DNA of 64,000 nucleotides from Sciscionella sediminilitoris (GCF_000737195.2 NZ_JALM01000094.1:1-64000); one strand, 5' to 3'; counted from the first letter of the stretch, positions 25,837-36,642 are shown. Numbers and translations: made by a program. The notes: a model not told the origin generated them from the sequence alone.

Positions 25837-25842
25837 TACTGT
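25837..25842 (+). promoter_or_regulatory. -10 element of the riboflavin operon
   Basis: TACTGT lies 6 nt before the ATG of ribE, consistent with a leaderless operon start. I looked for an FMN riboswitch in 25761-25848 and see none. Confidence 0.45.
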
Positions 25843-25848
25843 GGGGAC

Positions 25849-26459
25849 ATGTTCACCGGGATCGTTGAAGAGGTCGGCGAAATCGTCGAGCTGACCGATG
25901 CGCCGGAGCAGGCGCGCATCCGCATCCGAGGTCCGCTGGTCACCAGCGACGCGGCGCACGGCGACTCGATCGCGGTGAACGGGGTGTGCCTCACGGTGAC
26001 CGAGATCGAGGGCGACACCTTCGCGGTGGACGCGGTCGCCGAGACACTGCACCGTTCCAGTCTGCGCAAGCTGGCCACCGGCGTGAAGGTCAACCTGGAG
26101 CGGGCGGCCGCGGTCGGGGACCGGCTCGGCGGGCACATCGTGCAGGGCCACGTGGACGGGACCGCGAGCTACATCGGGCGCGACCCGGACGGGACGACCA
26201 GTTTCGCCCTGCCCCGCGAGCTGAACCGCTACGTGGTGGAGAAGGGCTCGATCACCGTGGACGGGGTCTCCCTGACCGTGGTGGAGGTGACCGACACCGA
26301 GTTCACCGTGGCGCTGATCCCGACCACGCTCGCGGACACCACCCTGGGGCTGCTCGAACCGGGGGACCACGTCAATATCGAGGTCGACGTGGTCGCCAAG
26401 TACCTCGACAAGCTCGCCCGGCCGCATCTGGCGGCCCTCGGTGGCGAAGAAACGGGAGC

Positions 26460-26463
<4 letters not shown>
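25849..26463 (+). CDS. ribE: Riboflavin synthase, alpha chain
   Basis: 204 residues made of two similar barrel repeats. Repeat one has [23 protein letters not shown] and [14 protein letters not shown]; repeat two has [11 protein letters not shown] and [13 protein letters not shown]. The enzyme dismutates two 6,7-dimethyl-8-ribityllumazine molecules to riboflavin. Length matches the family. The stop overlaps the GTG of ribBA. A ribD gene (deaminase-reductase) is not in this cluster and must lie elsewhere. Confidence 0.95.
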
Positions 26464-28673
<2,210 letters not shown>

Positions 28674-28696
28674 ACCGCGCCGGACTGGGGGAGAGC

Positions 28697-29320
28697 GTGC
28701 CGGAGAAAGTCGACTTCAAGAAACAGCTGGACTGCTATCGGGCGGCGCGGGACCGGTTCCGCGTCCTCGAGGTGCCGCCGCTGCGGTACCTGATGATCGA
28801 CGGGCACGGTGACCCGAACACGAGCGGGCAGTTCGCCGAGGCGGTGAGCGCGCTCTATCCGGTCGCCTACAAGCTCAAGTTCGCCAGCAAACAGGAACTC
28901 GGCAGGGACTACGTGGTCATGCCTCTGGAAGGCCGCTGGTGGGCCGAGGACATGGCGTCGTTCACCGCCGCGCGGGACAAGAGCCGGTGGCAGTGGACCC
29001 TCATGATCATGGTCCCGGACTGGATCGGCGAGGACCTGTTCGAGGCCGTGGTGGCCAAGGCCGCGGCGGGTGGTGCGCCTGCGGCGCTCGACCGGGTGCG
29101 GCTCGAACGGCTGGCGGAGGGCACCTGCGTGCAGACCCTGCACCTCGGCCCCTTCGACGAGGAGGCAGCCGTGCTCCAACGGATGCACCGGGAGTTCATC
29201 CCCGCTCAGGGCCTGCGGATGACCGGGGAACACCACGAGATCTACCTCAGCGACTTCCGCAGGGTCGCGCCCGAGAAGCTGCGCACGATCCTCCGGCAGC
29301 CGGTCGCCGCGGCGGACTAG
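28697..29320 (+). CDS. GyrI-like small-molecule-binding protein
   Basis: 207 residues. The opening KVDFKKQLDCYRAARDRFRVLEVPPLRYLMIDGHGDPN and the closing LRMTGEHHEIYLSDFRRVAPEKLRTILRQPV are typical of stand-alone GyrI/SOUL-like domains, which bind hydrophobic or cationic small molecules. No DNA-binding part is present. A GGGGGAG site lies before the GTG at 28697. Its stop shares CTAG with the stop of the convergent AraC gene. No specific ligand can be proposed. Confidence 0.82.
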   Translation: MPEKVDFKKQLDCYRAARDRFRVLEVPPLRYLMIDGHGDPNTSGQFAEAVSALYPVAYKLKFASKQELGRDYVVMPLEGRWWAEDMASFTAARDKSRWQWTLMIMVPDWIGEDLFEAVVAKAAAGGAPAALDRVRLERLAEGTCVQTLHLGPFDEEAAVLQRMHREFIPAQGLRMTGEHHEIYLSDFRRVAPEKLRTILRQPVAAAD

Positions 29321-30102
29321 GCACGGAACCGTCCCGGAGTGGTGCCGAGCATCGCGGTGAAATGCCGGTTCAGATGGGACTGGTCGGTGAACCCGGCGGC
29401 CAGGGCGACCTGAGCGGCGGGCAGCCCGTCGAGCAGCAGCCTGCGCGCGAGGTCGATGCGCAGTCCGGTGAGGTAGCGGTGCGGCGGGATACCGAACCGG
29501 GTGCTGAACACGCGCACCAGGTGGGCAGGATGGGCGTGCAGCAGGCGGGCCGCCTCGTCCAGGGTGATCCCTGCCGGGGCGCTCGCGTCCAGCAGCTCGC
29601 GCAGCTGCCCGGCCAGCTTCGGGGCCACCGGTGCCCGCTCCGGGGCGGGCCCGCCGTGCAGCCGTTCGGCGAGGCGTTCGGTGATCAGGGCGAGCCGGGA
29701 CTGCGCGTGCCACGGTTCCCGCGGTCCGCGCAACACCTCGTGCAGTTCATGGACTCGCTGGCGCAGCAGGGGATCCCGCAGTCCGGGCTGGTCGACGGCC
29801 GCCCCGATGAGCGATTCGTCCATCGTGGAAGGTTCCAGATAGAGCACCCGTTTGCGGAAACCCCGTTCGGTGACGTTGCGCCCATCGTGCGGCACGTGCG
29901 GAGGCAGGACGGTCACCTGGGAGCGCAGGGCACCGTGCTCGCCGCGGTGCAGGCCGTAGCGCACCATGCCCTCGTCGATGATCAGCACCGTCCACGCGGC
30001 GTGCGTGTGACTGGGGTAGGCGTGTTCGAGAAACCGCGCGTGCAGCACCTCACGGATCCCCGGTATCCCGGGCGCCCACGCGCGGACGGCGCTTTCCGGC
30101 AT
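29317..30102 (-). CDS. AraC-family transcriptional regulator
   Basis: 261 residues. The N-terminal AraC-type cupin begins near residue 20 (HARFLEHAYPSHTHAAWTVLIIDEG...VLPPHVPHDGRN). The C-terminal double helix-turn-helix covers about 170-261, with LDEAARLLHAHPAHLVRVFSTRFGIPPHRYLTGLRIDLARRLLLDG and AAGFTDQSHLNRHFTAMLGTTPGRFR. The ATG has TACGTT 6 nt upstream and no ribosome site, so it may be leaderless. Divergent from the DUF2000 gene 49 bp away, which is a likely target. Confidence 0.87.
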   Translation of the reverse strand: MPESAVRAWAPGIPGIREVLHARFLEHAYPSHTHAAWTVLIIDEGMVRYGLHRGEHGALRSQVTVLPPHVPHDGRNVTERGFRKRVLYLEPSTMDESLIGAAVDQPGLRDPLLRQRVHELHEVLRGPREPWHAQSRLALITERLAERLHGGPAPERAPVAPKLAGQLRELLDASAPAGITLDEAARLLHAHPAHLVRVFSTRFGIPPHRYLTGLRIDLARRLLLDGLPAAQVALAAGFTDQSHLNRHFTAMLGTTPGRFRA

Positions 30103-30151
30103 GTGAAGAACGTACAAGACGCCCGCACCACCACTCGGTGACACTGGCCCC

Positions 30152-30562
30152 ATGCCTGAGTTCGATACCAAGATCGCGGTGTTGCTGCGCGAGGATCTGG
30201 AGCCGTGGCAACGGCTGAACGTCTGCGCCTTCCTCAGTTCCGGGATCGCCGCCAATGCCGAACTGCTCGGTGAGCCCTATGCCGATGCGGACGGAACGCG
30301 ATACCTGCCGATGTTCCGCCAGCCGGTGCTCGTGTTCGAGGGGGACAAGGAACTGATGGGCACCGCACACGCCCGTGCGATGCGCAGGGGACTGCCCACG
30401 GCGGTGTTCACCGCGGAGCTGTTCCACACCGGGAACGACACGGACAACCGGGCCGCGGTCGCCGCGGTCCCGGGCGGGGAACTCGACCTGGTCGGGCTCG
30501 CGGTGCACGGTCCGCGCAACGGGGTGGACAAGGTGTTCAAGGGAGCAAGGCTGCACCGCTGA
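30152..30562 (+). CDS. DUF2000 family protein
   Basis: 136 residues. The start KIAVLLREDLEPWQRLNVCAFLSSGIAA and the middle LPMFRQPVLVFEGDKELM are typical of DUF2000, a small cytosolic fold related to peptidyl-tRNA hydrolase 2-like proteins. No biochemical role is established. Such genes are often divergent from an AraC regulator, as here. A GACACT hexamer 6 nt before the ATG may be the -10 of a leaderless mRNA. A strong terminator follows. Confidence 0.82.
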   Translation: MPEFDTKIAVLLREDLEPWQRLNVCAFLSSGIAANAELLGEPYADADGTRYLPMFRQPVLVFEGDKELMGTAHARAMRRGLPTAVFTAELFHTGNDTDNRAAVAAVPGGELDLVGLAVHGPRNGVDKVFKGARLHR

Positions 30563-30573
30563 ACCGGGCTCTG

Positions 30574-30617
30574 GACACAGCATGGCGGGCACCGGATTCC
30601 GGTGCCCGCCATCGTGT
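30574..30617. terminator. Strong bidirectional terminator
   Basis: A 14-bp perfect stem (30582-30595 with 30599-30612, arms ATGGCGGGCACCGG and its complement) closes a 3-nt loop. ACAC/GTGT bases extend it outward. It lies between the stops of the convergent DUF2000 gene and the secreted protease. Confidence 0.8.
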
Positions 30618-30634
30618 TCCGGCCGTGGGGTGCC

Positions 30635-31330
30635 CTAGACGCCCGCGGTCTGCTTGATCCAGTCGCGGCTGTTCGCCACGCTGGCGTAGTTCTGCGTGCC
30701 GTTCGGGTCGCTGCCCGAGTTCTCCCCGGTGGAGCAGACACCGACCTGCTTGCCGTCCGCGATCTGCGGGCCGCCCGAGTCGCCGTGCCACGATGCGCCA
30801 TCCACGCCCTTGCTGGCGATCGCGGGTCCGTTGAAGGCGTCCTGGCTCTGCCCGGTCACCTCGACGGTGGCCACCTTCAGTGCGGGAGCCGGCGGACCGC
30901 TGCCCTCTTCGCGGCCCCAACCGTAGATCTTGTTCTGGTCGCCCTTGGCCGGGTCCTTGTCACCGAGCTGCACCGGCTTCGCCTTGACCGCGTGGTCCAG
31001 GTGCAGGAGCAGCAGGTCCCCATTGGGGGCCTTGGTGGACTTCTCGACCTTGGCGTCCTCGCCCTCGCCAAGTTTGAGGCTGCCGACCTTGACGCTGAGG
31101 CCCTGGCCGTCGCAGTGCTGCGCGGTCAGCACCCACTCGGGAGCGATGACGCTGCCCGAGCAGTTGAACTGCCCGTCGACGTAGACCTGGGCGCCGTAGG
31201 AGACGTCACTGGCCGGTCCGCCGCCGATGATCTTCGGGGTCGCCGGTGATGCCTGGGCGAACGGTGCAGCGAGGAGTGCCAGGCCGAGTGTCGCCGCGGC
31301 CAGCCCCCCGACCTTGCTGGTTGTGCGCAT
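30635..31330 (-). CDS. Secreted S1-family serine protease
   Basis: 231 residues. A signal peptide ends near AQA (26). A short propeptide leads to KIIGG (33-37), the expected mature start at Ile34. The triad is His72 (TAQHC), Asp105 (GDLLLLHL) and Ser185 (GDSGGP). Position 189 by chymotrypsin numbering is Ala, not Asp, so it should not be a trypsin. Cys57 and Cys73 form the usual bridge; Cys199 looks unpaired. A GAAGAAGGGAA site precedes the ATG. Confidence 0.88.
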   Translation of the reverse strand: MRTTSKVGGLAAATLGLALLAAPFAQASPATPKIIGGGPASDVSYGAQVYVDGQFNCSGSVIAPEWVLTAQHCDGQGLSVKVGSLKLGEGEDAKVEKSTKAPNGDLLLLHLDHAVKAKPVQLGDKDPAKGDQNKIYGWGREEGSGPPAPALKVATVEVTGQSQDAFNGPAIASKGVDGASWHGDSGGPQIADGKQVGVCSTGENSGSDPNGTQNYASVANSRDWIKQTAGV

Positions 31331-31458
31331 CTGGGGATTCCCTTCTTCCGGTCCCTTCAGTCACCTTCTGTTTTGGTCCGGTGACACGCAGACCGTATCC
31401 AGGTACCCCAACAGGGCGATACCGGAAATGGTCGTGGGAGCACCCGACGATCGGCGGG
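31331..31458 (-). promoter_or_regulatory. Upstream region of the secreted protease with inverted repeat
   Basis: 128 bp without a gene. It contains a GTCACC/GGTGAC inverted repeat (31360-31365 with 31380-31385) and a GGATACGGT that may hold a -10 on the minus strand. No terminator is evident after the glycosidase gene upstream. Confidence 0.3.
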
Positions 31459-32316
31459 TCAATCCCGTTCCCATACGAGGTCAGCGAGGTACAGTCCGCC
31501 CTGGCCCCAACCGGCCGAGGTGATCAGGCGATTGTCCACTACCTCGGCCGCGTGACTGGCGATCCGGGTGCGCAGCCCCTCCCGGGAGAACTCCCATGGG
31601 TTGTCCGACTCGTAGACCGCGGTGCACACATAGCCGTCCGGGGTCTTCGCGTACGCGCCGCACGGTCCGATGAACAGATACCAGCTGCCCTGTTCCCAGA
31701 GCACGAACGGGGACTCGGCCGGTCCGCCGCCGGTGCCACTGCGCTCACTGGTGAACGCGATCTTCCGGTCGTCCCAGTGCACCAGGTCCTCGCTGCACCG
31801 GTAGGCGACCACGTGCCTGCCGCCCGAGGGGTCATCGGTGGCGCAGTAGTACATGGTCCATTCGTCGCCGGTCCACACCACCATCGGGTCCCGGGCACTG
31901 AACCCGTCCCGGAACAGCGGCCCGTCGGGGTGCCGGGTCCAGTGGTAGAGGTCCTCGGATGTGGCGAGGTTGATGGCTTCGCGGGTGGGATCGTCCCCGC
32001 CCGCGGCGTAGAACATCCAGTACCTGCGGTCGGCGCGGATGACGTGCGGGGCCCACAGATGCCGTTCCCCGTGATAGTCCGGATCCACGACGAGCGCCGG
32101 ATCCAGGGTGTGCCATGGGCCCTCGACGTCCCCGGCCCTGGCGTGCAGGAAGGTCTTCTCCTCCGCCGGGTTCGCCGGTTCCGGATGGGTGATGGAGAAC
32201 AGATGCCAGCTGCCGTCCTCGGCCCGGATGATCGTGTGATCGTTGAGATAGCTCGGTACCCCCGCCGCCTCGCTCGGATCGAAGACGTGGCGGAATTCGC
32301 TCGCGGTCAGTCGCAT
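31459..32316 (-). CDS. GH43/GH32-like beta-propeller glycoside hydrolase, copy B
   Basis: 285 residues without signal peptide. The sequence has five propeller-like repeats and the three acidic residues of the furanosidase superfamily: Asp26 (YLNDH), Asp143 (ARDP) and Glu201 (AESPF). ERHLWAPHVIRADRRYWMFYAAGG is also typical of GH43/GH32/GH68-type blades. It should hydrolyse a furanosyl substrate (fructose or arabinose) inside the cell. It is a tandem copy of the gene 1 bp upstream, with the same length and near-identical DNA over long stretches. It ends the porter-GH172-GH43 operon. Confidence 0.82.
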   Translation of the reverse strand: MRLTASEFRHVFDPSEAAGVPSYLNDHTIIRAEDGSWHLFSITHPEPANPAEEKTFLHARAGDVEGPWHTLDPALVVDPDYHGERHLWAPHVIRADRRYWMFYAAGGDDPTREAINLATSEDLYHWTRHPDGPLFRDGFSARDPMVVWTGDEWTMYYCATDDPSGGRHVVAYRCSEDLVHWDDRKIAFTSERSGTGGGPAESPFVLWEQGSWYLFIGPCGAYAKTPDGYVCTAVYESDNPWEFSREGLRTRIASHAAEVVDNRLITSAGWGQGGLYLADLVWERD

Positions 32317-32317
32317 C

Positions 32318-33175
32318 TCAGCTCTCCCAGGACAGTTCCGCGAGAAACACCCCGCCCTGTCCGGCTCCGCACGAGGTGATCCAGCGGTTCTCGATGATCT
32401 CCGCCGCGTGACTGCCGATCTTGGTGATCAGGTGGTCGCGCGGGAACTCCCATGGGTTGTCCGACTCGTAGACCGCGGTGCACACGAACCCGTCCGGGGT
32501 GGGCTGATATCTGCCGCACGGCCCGATGAACAGGTACCAGTGGTCCTCTTCCTTGACCACGAACGGGGATTCGGTCGGGCTGTTGAATCCCTGGCCGGTG
32601 AACTCACTGGTGAACGCGATCTTGCGGTCGCCCCAGTGGATGAGGTCGTCACTGCAGCGGTAGACCACCGCGAAATGCCCGCCGAGCGGGTCGTCGTTGC
32701 CGCAGTAGTACATGGTCCACTGATCGCCGGTCCAGGTGACCATGGGATCGCGTGCGCTGTAGCCGTCCCGGAACAGTGGTCCTCCCGGGTGCCGGGTCCA
32801 GTGGTAGAGGTCCTCGGATGTGGCCAGGTTGATGGCTTCGCGGGTGGGGTCGTCCCCGCCCGCGTTGTAGAACATCCAGTACTTGCGGTCGGCGCGGATC
32901 ACGTGCGGGGCCCACAGATGCCGTTCCCCGTAGTAGTTCGGATCGAGGGTCAGCGCGGTTTCCCTGGTGTGCCACGGGCCTTTGATGTCGGTGGCGGTGG
33001 CGTGCAGGAAGGTCGTCTCGCCGTCCGGATCGGAGGGTTCGGCGTGGTTGATGCCGTACAGGTGCCACTCGCCATCGGGATCCCGGATGACGCAGTGGTC
33101 GTTGACGTACCACGGCGCACCGAAATCCGGGCTCGGATCGTAGATGCGCGTGAAATCGCCGACGTTCAACCGCAT
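32318..33175 (-). CDS. GH43/GH32-like beta-propeller glycoside hydrolase, copy A
   Basis: 285 residues, cytosolic by lack of a signal. The catalytic triad is Asp26 (YVNDH), Asp143 (ARDP) and Glu202 (TESPF). Shared with copy B are INLATSEDLYHWTRHP, DPMVTWTGDQWTMYYC and YESDNPWEF. The exact CAZy family cannot be decided by eye; GH43, GH32/68 and GH117-like proteins all use this layout. It lies 13 bp after GH172, and its TGA is one base from the ATG of copy B. Both copies keep all three acids, so both may be active with different linkage preferences. Confidence 0.82.
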   Translation of the reverse strand: MRLNVGDFTRIYDPSPDFGAPWYVNDHCVIRDPDGEWHLYGINHAEPSDPDGETTFLHATATDIKGPWHTRETALTLDPNYYGERHLWAPHVIRADRKYWMFYNAGGDDPTREAINLATSEDLYHWTRHPGGPLFRDGYSARDPMVTWTGDQWTMYYCGNDDPLGGHFAVVYRCSDDLIHWGDRKIAFTSEFTGQGFNSPTESPFVVKEEDHWYLFIGPCGRYQPTPDGFVCTAVYESDNPWEFPRDHLITKIGSHAAEIIENRWITSCGAGQGGVFLAELSWES

Positions 33176-33188
33176 GGGAATCTCCTTC

Positions 33189-34274
33189 TCACAGTGGGCG
33201 GGGCAGGCGCTGCTCGAGGGGCGGGAGCCGGAACGGTACGTGCGGTTCGGCCTGATACCAGTAGGCGACCGAGGAGTAGTCGTCGGAGCGCTTGTTCGCG
33301 TGCCCGTGCTCGATGGTCACCCGGATGGACTCGGCGAAGGTGACCGGATCCTCGATGTGGAAGCGGTACAGGCTGGTCTGCCCGGACCAGTTCGGCCCGC
33401 CGGCGAGGGTGATCCCGTGATACGGCGCGGAGAACGGCTCGTCCGGGCACCAGGCGGTGTTGAAGTAGTCCTCGGTTCCGGTCCCGTGCAGGCTCGGCGG
33501 CCAGCGCTCACCGTCGATGAAGATCATGTCGTCCCCCTCGCCGTACCAGTTCCATTCGGTGGTCCGGCGCAGGTTGTGCACGTTCAGCACGCAGCCCACA
33601 TAGTGCCCATGCCCGCGGGCGTCCAGGATCGTGTAGTTGTCGTCCCCGTCCAGATTGGTCCCGGTGAGCAGGTGCTCGGGGGTGGACGCCGCGCCCTGGG
33701 GCACGCCCGCGCAGGGGTTCTCCCTGCGCCACTGCGCGTGGAACCGGCCGAGCCCCTCCTCGAGTTCGTCGAACTCCTCGTAGTCGATGTACCAGTAGAA
33801 GGGCACCGTCTCGTGCCGGCATTCGCTGGTGATCTCGAACCGCGCGCCCTCGGCGAAGGGCATGTGGAAGAAGCTGTTGTAGGAGATGCCCTCCCGCGGG
33901 CTGCACTGCAGGGGAACCGAGTTGAACTGGGCGTAGCGGCCGTGCCCCACCCCGAAGAAATCCCCGAGCGGTACCTCGACGCTCGGCTGCTGCTCGCCGT
34001 CCCAGAAGGCACGCAACACCAGGCGGCGCAGGAAATCCGGCTCCGGATGGGCCGGATTCATGTACGGCAGGGTCATCGTGCGCGTGGTCATCCAGATGTG
34101 GTTCACGTTCCCCGCGCCCGGGATGTCGGCGATCACCTCGGTCTGTCCCGGGCGCAGCCAGATCCGGTCCTCGTTGCCGCCGCTGCGATCCCAGCTGGAC
34201 ACCCGCCGTCGCCGGGTGTGCCGCAGCCGCGGCAGATCGCGCAGGCTCGAGCCGTAGTCGCCGTAACCGATCAA
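33189..34274 (-). CDS. GH172 (DUF2961) furanosidase-type hydrolase
   Basis: 361 residues with no signal peptide. The DUF2961 jelly-roll signature is strong: SSWDRSGGNEDR near 26, GNVNHIWMT near 55, PLGDFFG near 102, and the active-site block GEGDDMIFIDGE...GTGTEDYFN with Glu246 and Glu268. Characterised GH172 enzymes act on difructose dianhydride I, D-fructofuranosides and D-arabinofuranosides. The start is a TTG overlapping the porter stop (TTGA), with a GGAAG sequence upstream. The surrounding hydrolases and porter indicate intracellular breakdown of an imported furanoside. Confidence 0.85.
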   Translation of the reverse strand: MIGYGDYGSSLRDLPRLRHTRRRRVSSWDRSGGNEDRIWLRPGQTEVIADIPGAGNVNHIWMTTRTMTLPYMNPAHPEPDFLRRLVLRAFWDGEQQPSVEVPLGDFFGVGHGRYAQFNSVPLQCSPREGISYNSFFHMPFAEGARFEITSECRHETVPFYWYIDYEEFDELEEGLGRFHAQWRRENPCAGVPQGAASTPEHLLTGTNLDGDDNYTILDARGHGHYVGCVLNVHNLRRTTEWNWYGEGDDMIFIDGERWPPSLHGTGTEDYFNTAWCPDEPFSAPYHGITLAGGPNWSGQTSLYRFHIEDPVTFAESIRVTIEHGHANKRSDDYSSVAYWYQAEPHVPFRLPPLEQRLPRPL

Positions 34275-35650
34275 TGCGCCGCTTCCTTCCGTGCGTCGGT
34301 TTCGAGCTGTTCGAGGCTGCGCCCGCGGGTCTCGCTCAGGAAGAAGCCGATGAAGGCGAGCACGAGCAGGTTCAGTGCGGCGTACATGGTGAACACCGGG
34401 CCGGTGCCCCACGCGGCGATGATGATCGGCAGGCTGATCGTGACGCCGAAGTTGAACACCCAGTTGGCCACCGTGGCGATGCCCATCGCGGTGCCGCGCG
34501 CGGCGAGGGGGAAGATCTCGGAGAGCAGCACCCACAGCACCGGGCCCCAGGTGAGCGAGAAGGTCACGGTGAACAGCACGTTGCCGCCGATGGCCAGCCC
34601 GTTCTGTACTCCGTGCGAGACCGCGAACAGCTGCGGAATTCCCATGCAGGCCATGCCGATACACAGGAACAGCGATCCGTAGAGCAGCAGCGGGCGCCTG
34701 CCGACCTTGTCCACGATCCAGATCGCGATGGCCACCGCGATCAGGTTCGGCACCGTGTTGAGCACCCCGAAAAGCAGCGAGTCGGACTTGTCCAGCCCGA
34801 TCGTGGTGAGGATGGTCGGCGTGTAGTAGACGAGCGTGTTGATCCCGCCGATCTGTTGGCCGACCGCGAGCGCGACACCGAGCAGCAGCAGCCGTCGGAT
34901 CCACGCGGTGGACAGGATCGTGCGTAGTCCCGCCTTCGCCGTCCCGGAGCGCTCCACCTGTTCGATCTCGGTGAGCTCGGCGTCCGCCTCCGCCTCGGTG
35001 CGGGTGACCCGCAGGACGGTCGAGGCGTCCGCGGTGCGGCCCTTGCGCACCAGCCAGCGCGGGGTCTCCGGCATGAACCCGATACCGAGCAGCATCACCA
35101 GTGCGGGCACCGCGCCGAGCCCGAACGCCAGCCGCCAGTCCGCGACGTCCCGCAGCAGGAAGTTGATCAGCGAGGCGATCCCGAGCCCGAAGATGATCAG
35201 CGTCTGGTTCAGCGAGGCCACCGCGCCGCGGATCCGGGTCGGCGCCATCTCGGCCAGATACAGCGGGACGAGCACGGCGGCGCCGCCCACGGCGAGACCG
35301 AGCACGGTGCGCGCGGCGATCAGGGTCCCGACCTCCGGGGCGAAGGCGGCGCCGAGCGAGCCGAGCACGAACACCACCGAGCAGCCGAGCACCACCGCGC
35401 GTCTGCCGTACCGGTCGGCGAGCGGACCGCCGGTGAGCGAGCCGATCATCGCCCCGGCCAGGATCATGCTGGTGATCAGTGCTTCCTCGGTGGGGGAGAG
35501 CTGCCATTCGGGTTTGAGGAACAGCATCGCGCCACCGATGACCCCGGTGTCGTACCCGTAGAGCACCGCCCCGAGCGCGCCGAAGAAATAGAACGCGCGG
35601 CCGCCCCGTACCCGCAGGCGCCCATCGACTGTGGATATCACAGGCGCCAC
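34271..35650 (-). CDS. Sugar porter (MFS, SP family)
   Basis: 459 residues, twelve membrane segments. Family marks are GYDTGVIGGAMLFL in segment 1, GPLADRYGRR, PETPRWLVRKGR before the central loop, QQIGGINTLVYYTPTI in segment 7, DKVGRRPLLLYG, and SETRGRSLEQLE at the end. These identify a proton-coupled monosaccharide or small oligosaccharide importer like XylE/IolT. The GTG start has TAGATC 7 nt before it and may be leaderless. It is the first gene of the furanoside operon, so it should import the substrate of the three hydrolases. Confidence 0.9.
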   Translation of the reverse strand: MAPVISTVDGRLRVRGGRAFYFFGALGAVLYGYDTGVIGGAMLFLKPEWQLSPTEEALITSMILAGAMIGSLTGGPLADRYGRRAVVLGCSVVFVLGSLGAAFAPEVGTLIAARTVLGLAVGGAAVLVPLYLAEMAPTRIRGAVASLNQTLIIFGLGIASLINFLLRDVADWRLAFGLGAVPALVMLLGIGFMPETPRWLVRKGRTADASTVLRVTRTEAEADAELTEIEQVERSGTAKAGLRTILSTAWIRRLLLLGVALAVGQQIGGINTLVYYTPTILTTIGLDKSDSLLFGVLNTVPNLIAVAIAIWIVDKVGRRPLLLYGSLFLCIGMACMGIPQLFAVSHGVQNGLAIGGNVLFTVTFSLTWGPVLWVLLSEIFPLAARGTAMGIATVANWVFNFGVTISLPIIIAAWGTGPVFTMYAALNLLVLAFIGFFLSETRGRSLEQLETDARKEAAH

Positions 35651-35715
35651 ATTAGTGATCTACGCAACAGGCTGACGTCGGCCAAACGGTCGTGCACGCC
35701 GGGTGATCCCTGTCC

Positions 35716-36564
35716 TCAGTTCTCGAGCACCCCGAACTCGGCCGCGCGGAGCCGGTCCGGATCGGCGAGCACCTCGTACCGGGTGACCAAGCCGTCGTGC
35801 ACCCGCACCCGGATGGCCAGCCGGAGCCGTCCGTAGGGGGCGAGCACGAGACCGACCGCTCCGTCCACGAGCGCGGGCACCGCGGACCGGGACCGCGCGG
35901 AGAGCAGCACGGTCTGCTCGGCCACCGCCCGCGAACCACGCAGCTCGGCGGGGGCTCCCGCGGGCAGCGCCACCGGATCGGCGGTGCGCACCACATCCGG
36001 GGCGAGCACGGTGAGCAGCCGCTGCAGATCGCCGTCCCGCGCCGCGGCGAGGAACGCCTCGACCACGGCACGCTGCTCGCGCAGCTCCGCGGGGGAGTGT
36101 TCCGAAGTTCCGCGCACCCGGGCACGGGCTCGGCTGGCGAGCTTCTTCGCCGCTCCGGTCGAGCGGTCCAGCACCGTGGCGATCCGCTCGAACGGCACCG
36201 CGAACAGGTCGTGCAGCACGAAGGCGACCCGTTCCGCGGGGCCGAGCCGGTCCAGCACCACGAGCAGGGCACGGCCGACCGAGTCCGCGAGCACCGCGTC
36301 CTCCTCGGGCGCCGCGCCGTCCTCCGGTTCCACCTCCGGCCACGGGCCTTCCGGGCGCGCGGCCCGGGCGCGGAGCTGATCGAGGCAGATCCGCGAGACG
36401 ACCGTGTGCAGCCAGGCGGGAAGGTTTTCCACCTCTCCGGCGCGATGCAGCCGCAGCCACGCCTCCTGCACGGCGTCCTCGGCCTCGGCGCGCGAACCCA
36501 GCATGCGGTACGCGAGCCCGATGAGCCCGCTCCGCTGCGCCTCGAAGTCCTCCGTGTCGGTCAT
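35716..36564 (-). CDS. ECF sigma factor, SigJ/ECF41-type with SnoaL-like C-terminus
   Basis: 282 residues. Region 2 (RSGLIGLAYRMLGSRAEAEDAVQEAWLRLH) and region 4 (ERVAFVLHDLFAVPFERIATVLDRSTGAAKKLASRAR) are intact. A C-terminal domain of about 110 residues has an NTF2/SnoaL-like pattern ending ADPDRL, close to the NPDRL motif of ECF41 factors. In ECF41 this domain controls activity in place of an anti-sigma factor. ECF41 genes usually adjoin an oxidoreductase-type target; here an azoreductase is divergent. The DGGGK motif appears degenerate (DGAVG). Confidence 0.88.
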   Translation of the reverse strand: MTDTEDFEAQRSGLIGLAYRMLGSRAEAEDAVQEAWLRLHRAGEVENLPAWLHTVVSRICLDQLRARAARPEGPWPEVEPEDGAAPEEDAVLADSVGRALLVVLDRLGPAERVAFVLHDLFAVPFERIATVLDRSTGAAKKLASRARARVRGTSEHSPAELREQRAVVEAFLAAARDGDLQRLLTVLAPDVVRTADPVALPAGAPAELRGSRAVAEQTVLLSARSRSAVPALVDGAVGLVLAPYGRLRLAIRVRVHDGLVTRYEVLADPDRLRAAEFGVLEN

Positions 36565-36565
36565 C

Positions 36566-36592
36566 GGTCACCTTTCCTCGCCGTGTTCCGTC
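36566..36592 (+). promoter_or_regulatory. Putative ECF41-type promoter for the azoreductase gene
   Basis: GGTCACC (36566-36572) and CGTC (36589-36592) are 16 bp apart, close to the TGTCACA-N16-17-CGTC consensus reported for ECF41 sigma factors. The -35 begins 2 bp from the divergent sigma gene's ATG, and transcription would start about 45 bp before the azoreductase ATG. Confidence 0.5.
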
Positions 36593-36642
36593 AATCCATC
36601 GAGAGCGCGAGGGACGAGAACCGACCGAGGGAGACAGACCCG

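Noticed and set aside
25761-25848. FMN riboswitch before ribE
   Set aside because: The leader is about 90 bp, has none of the conserved RFN elements, and the -10 is placed for a leaderless mRNA.
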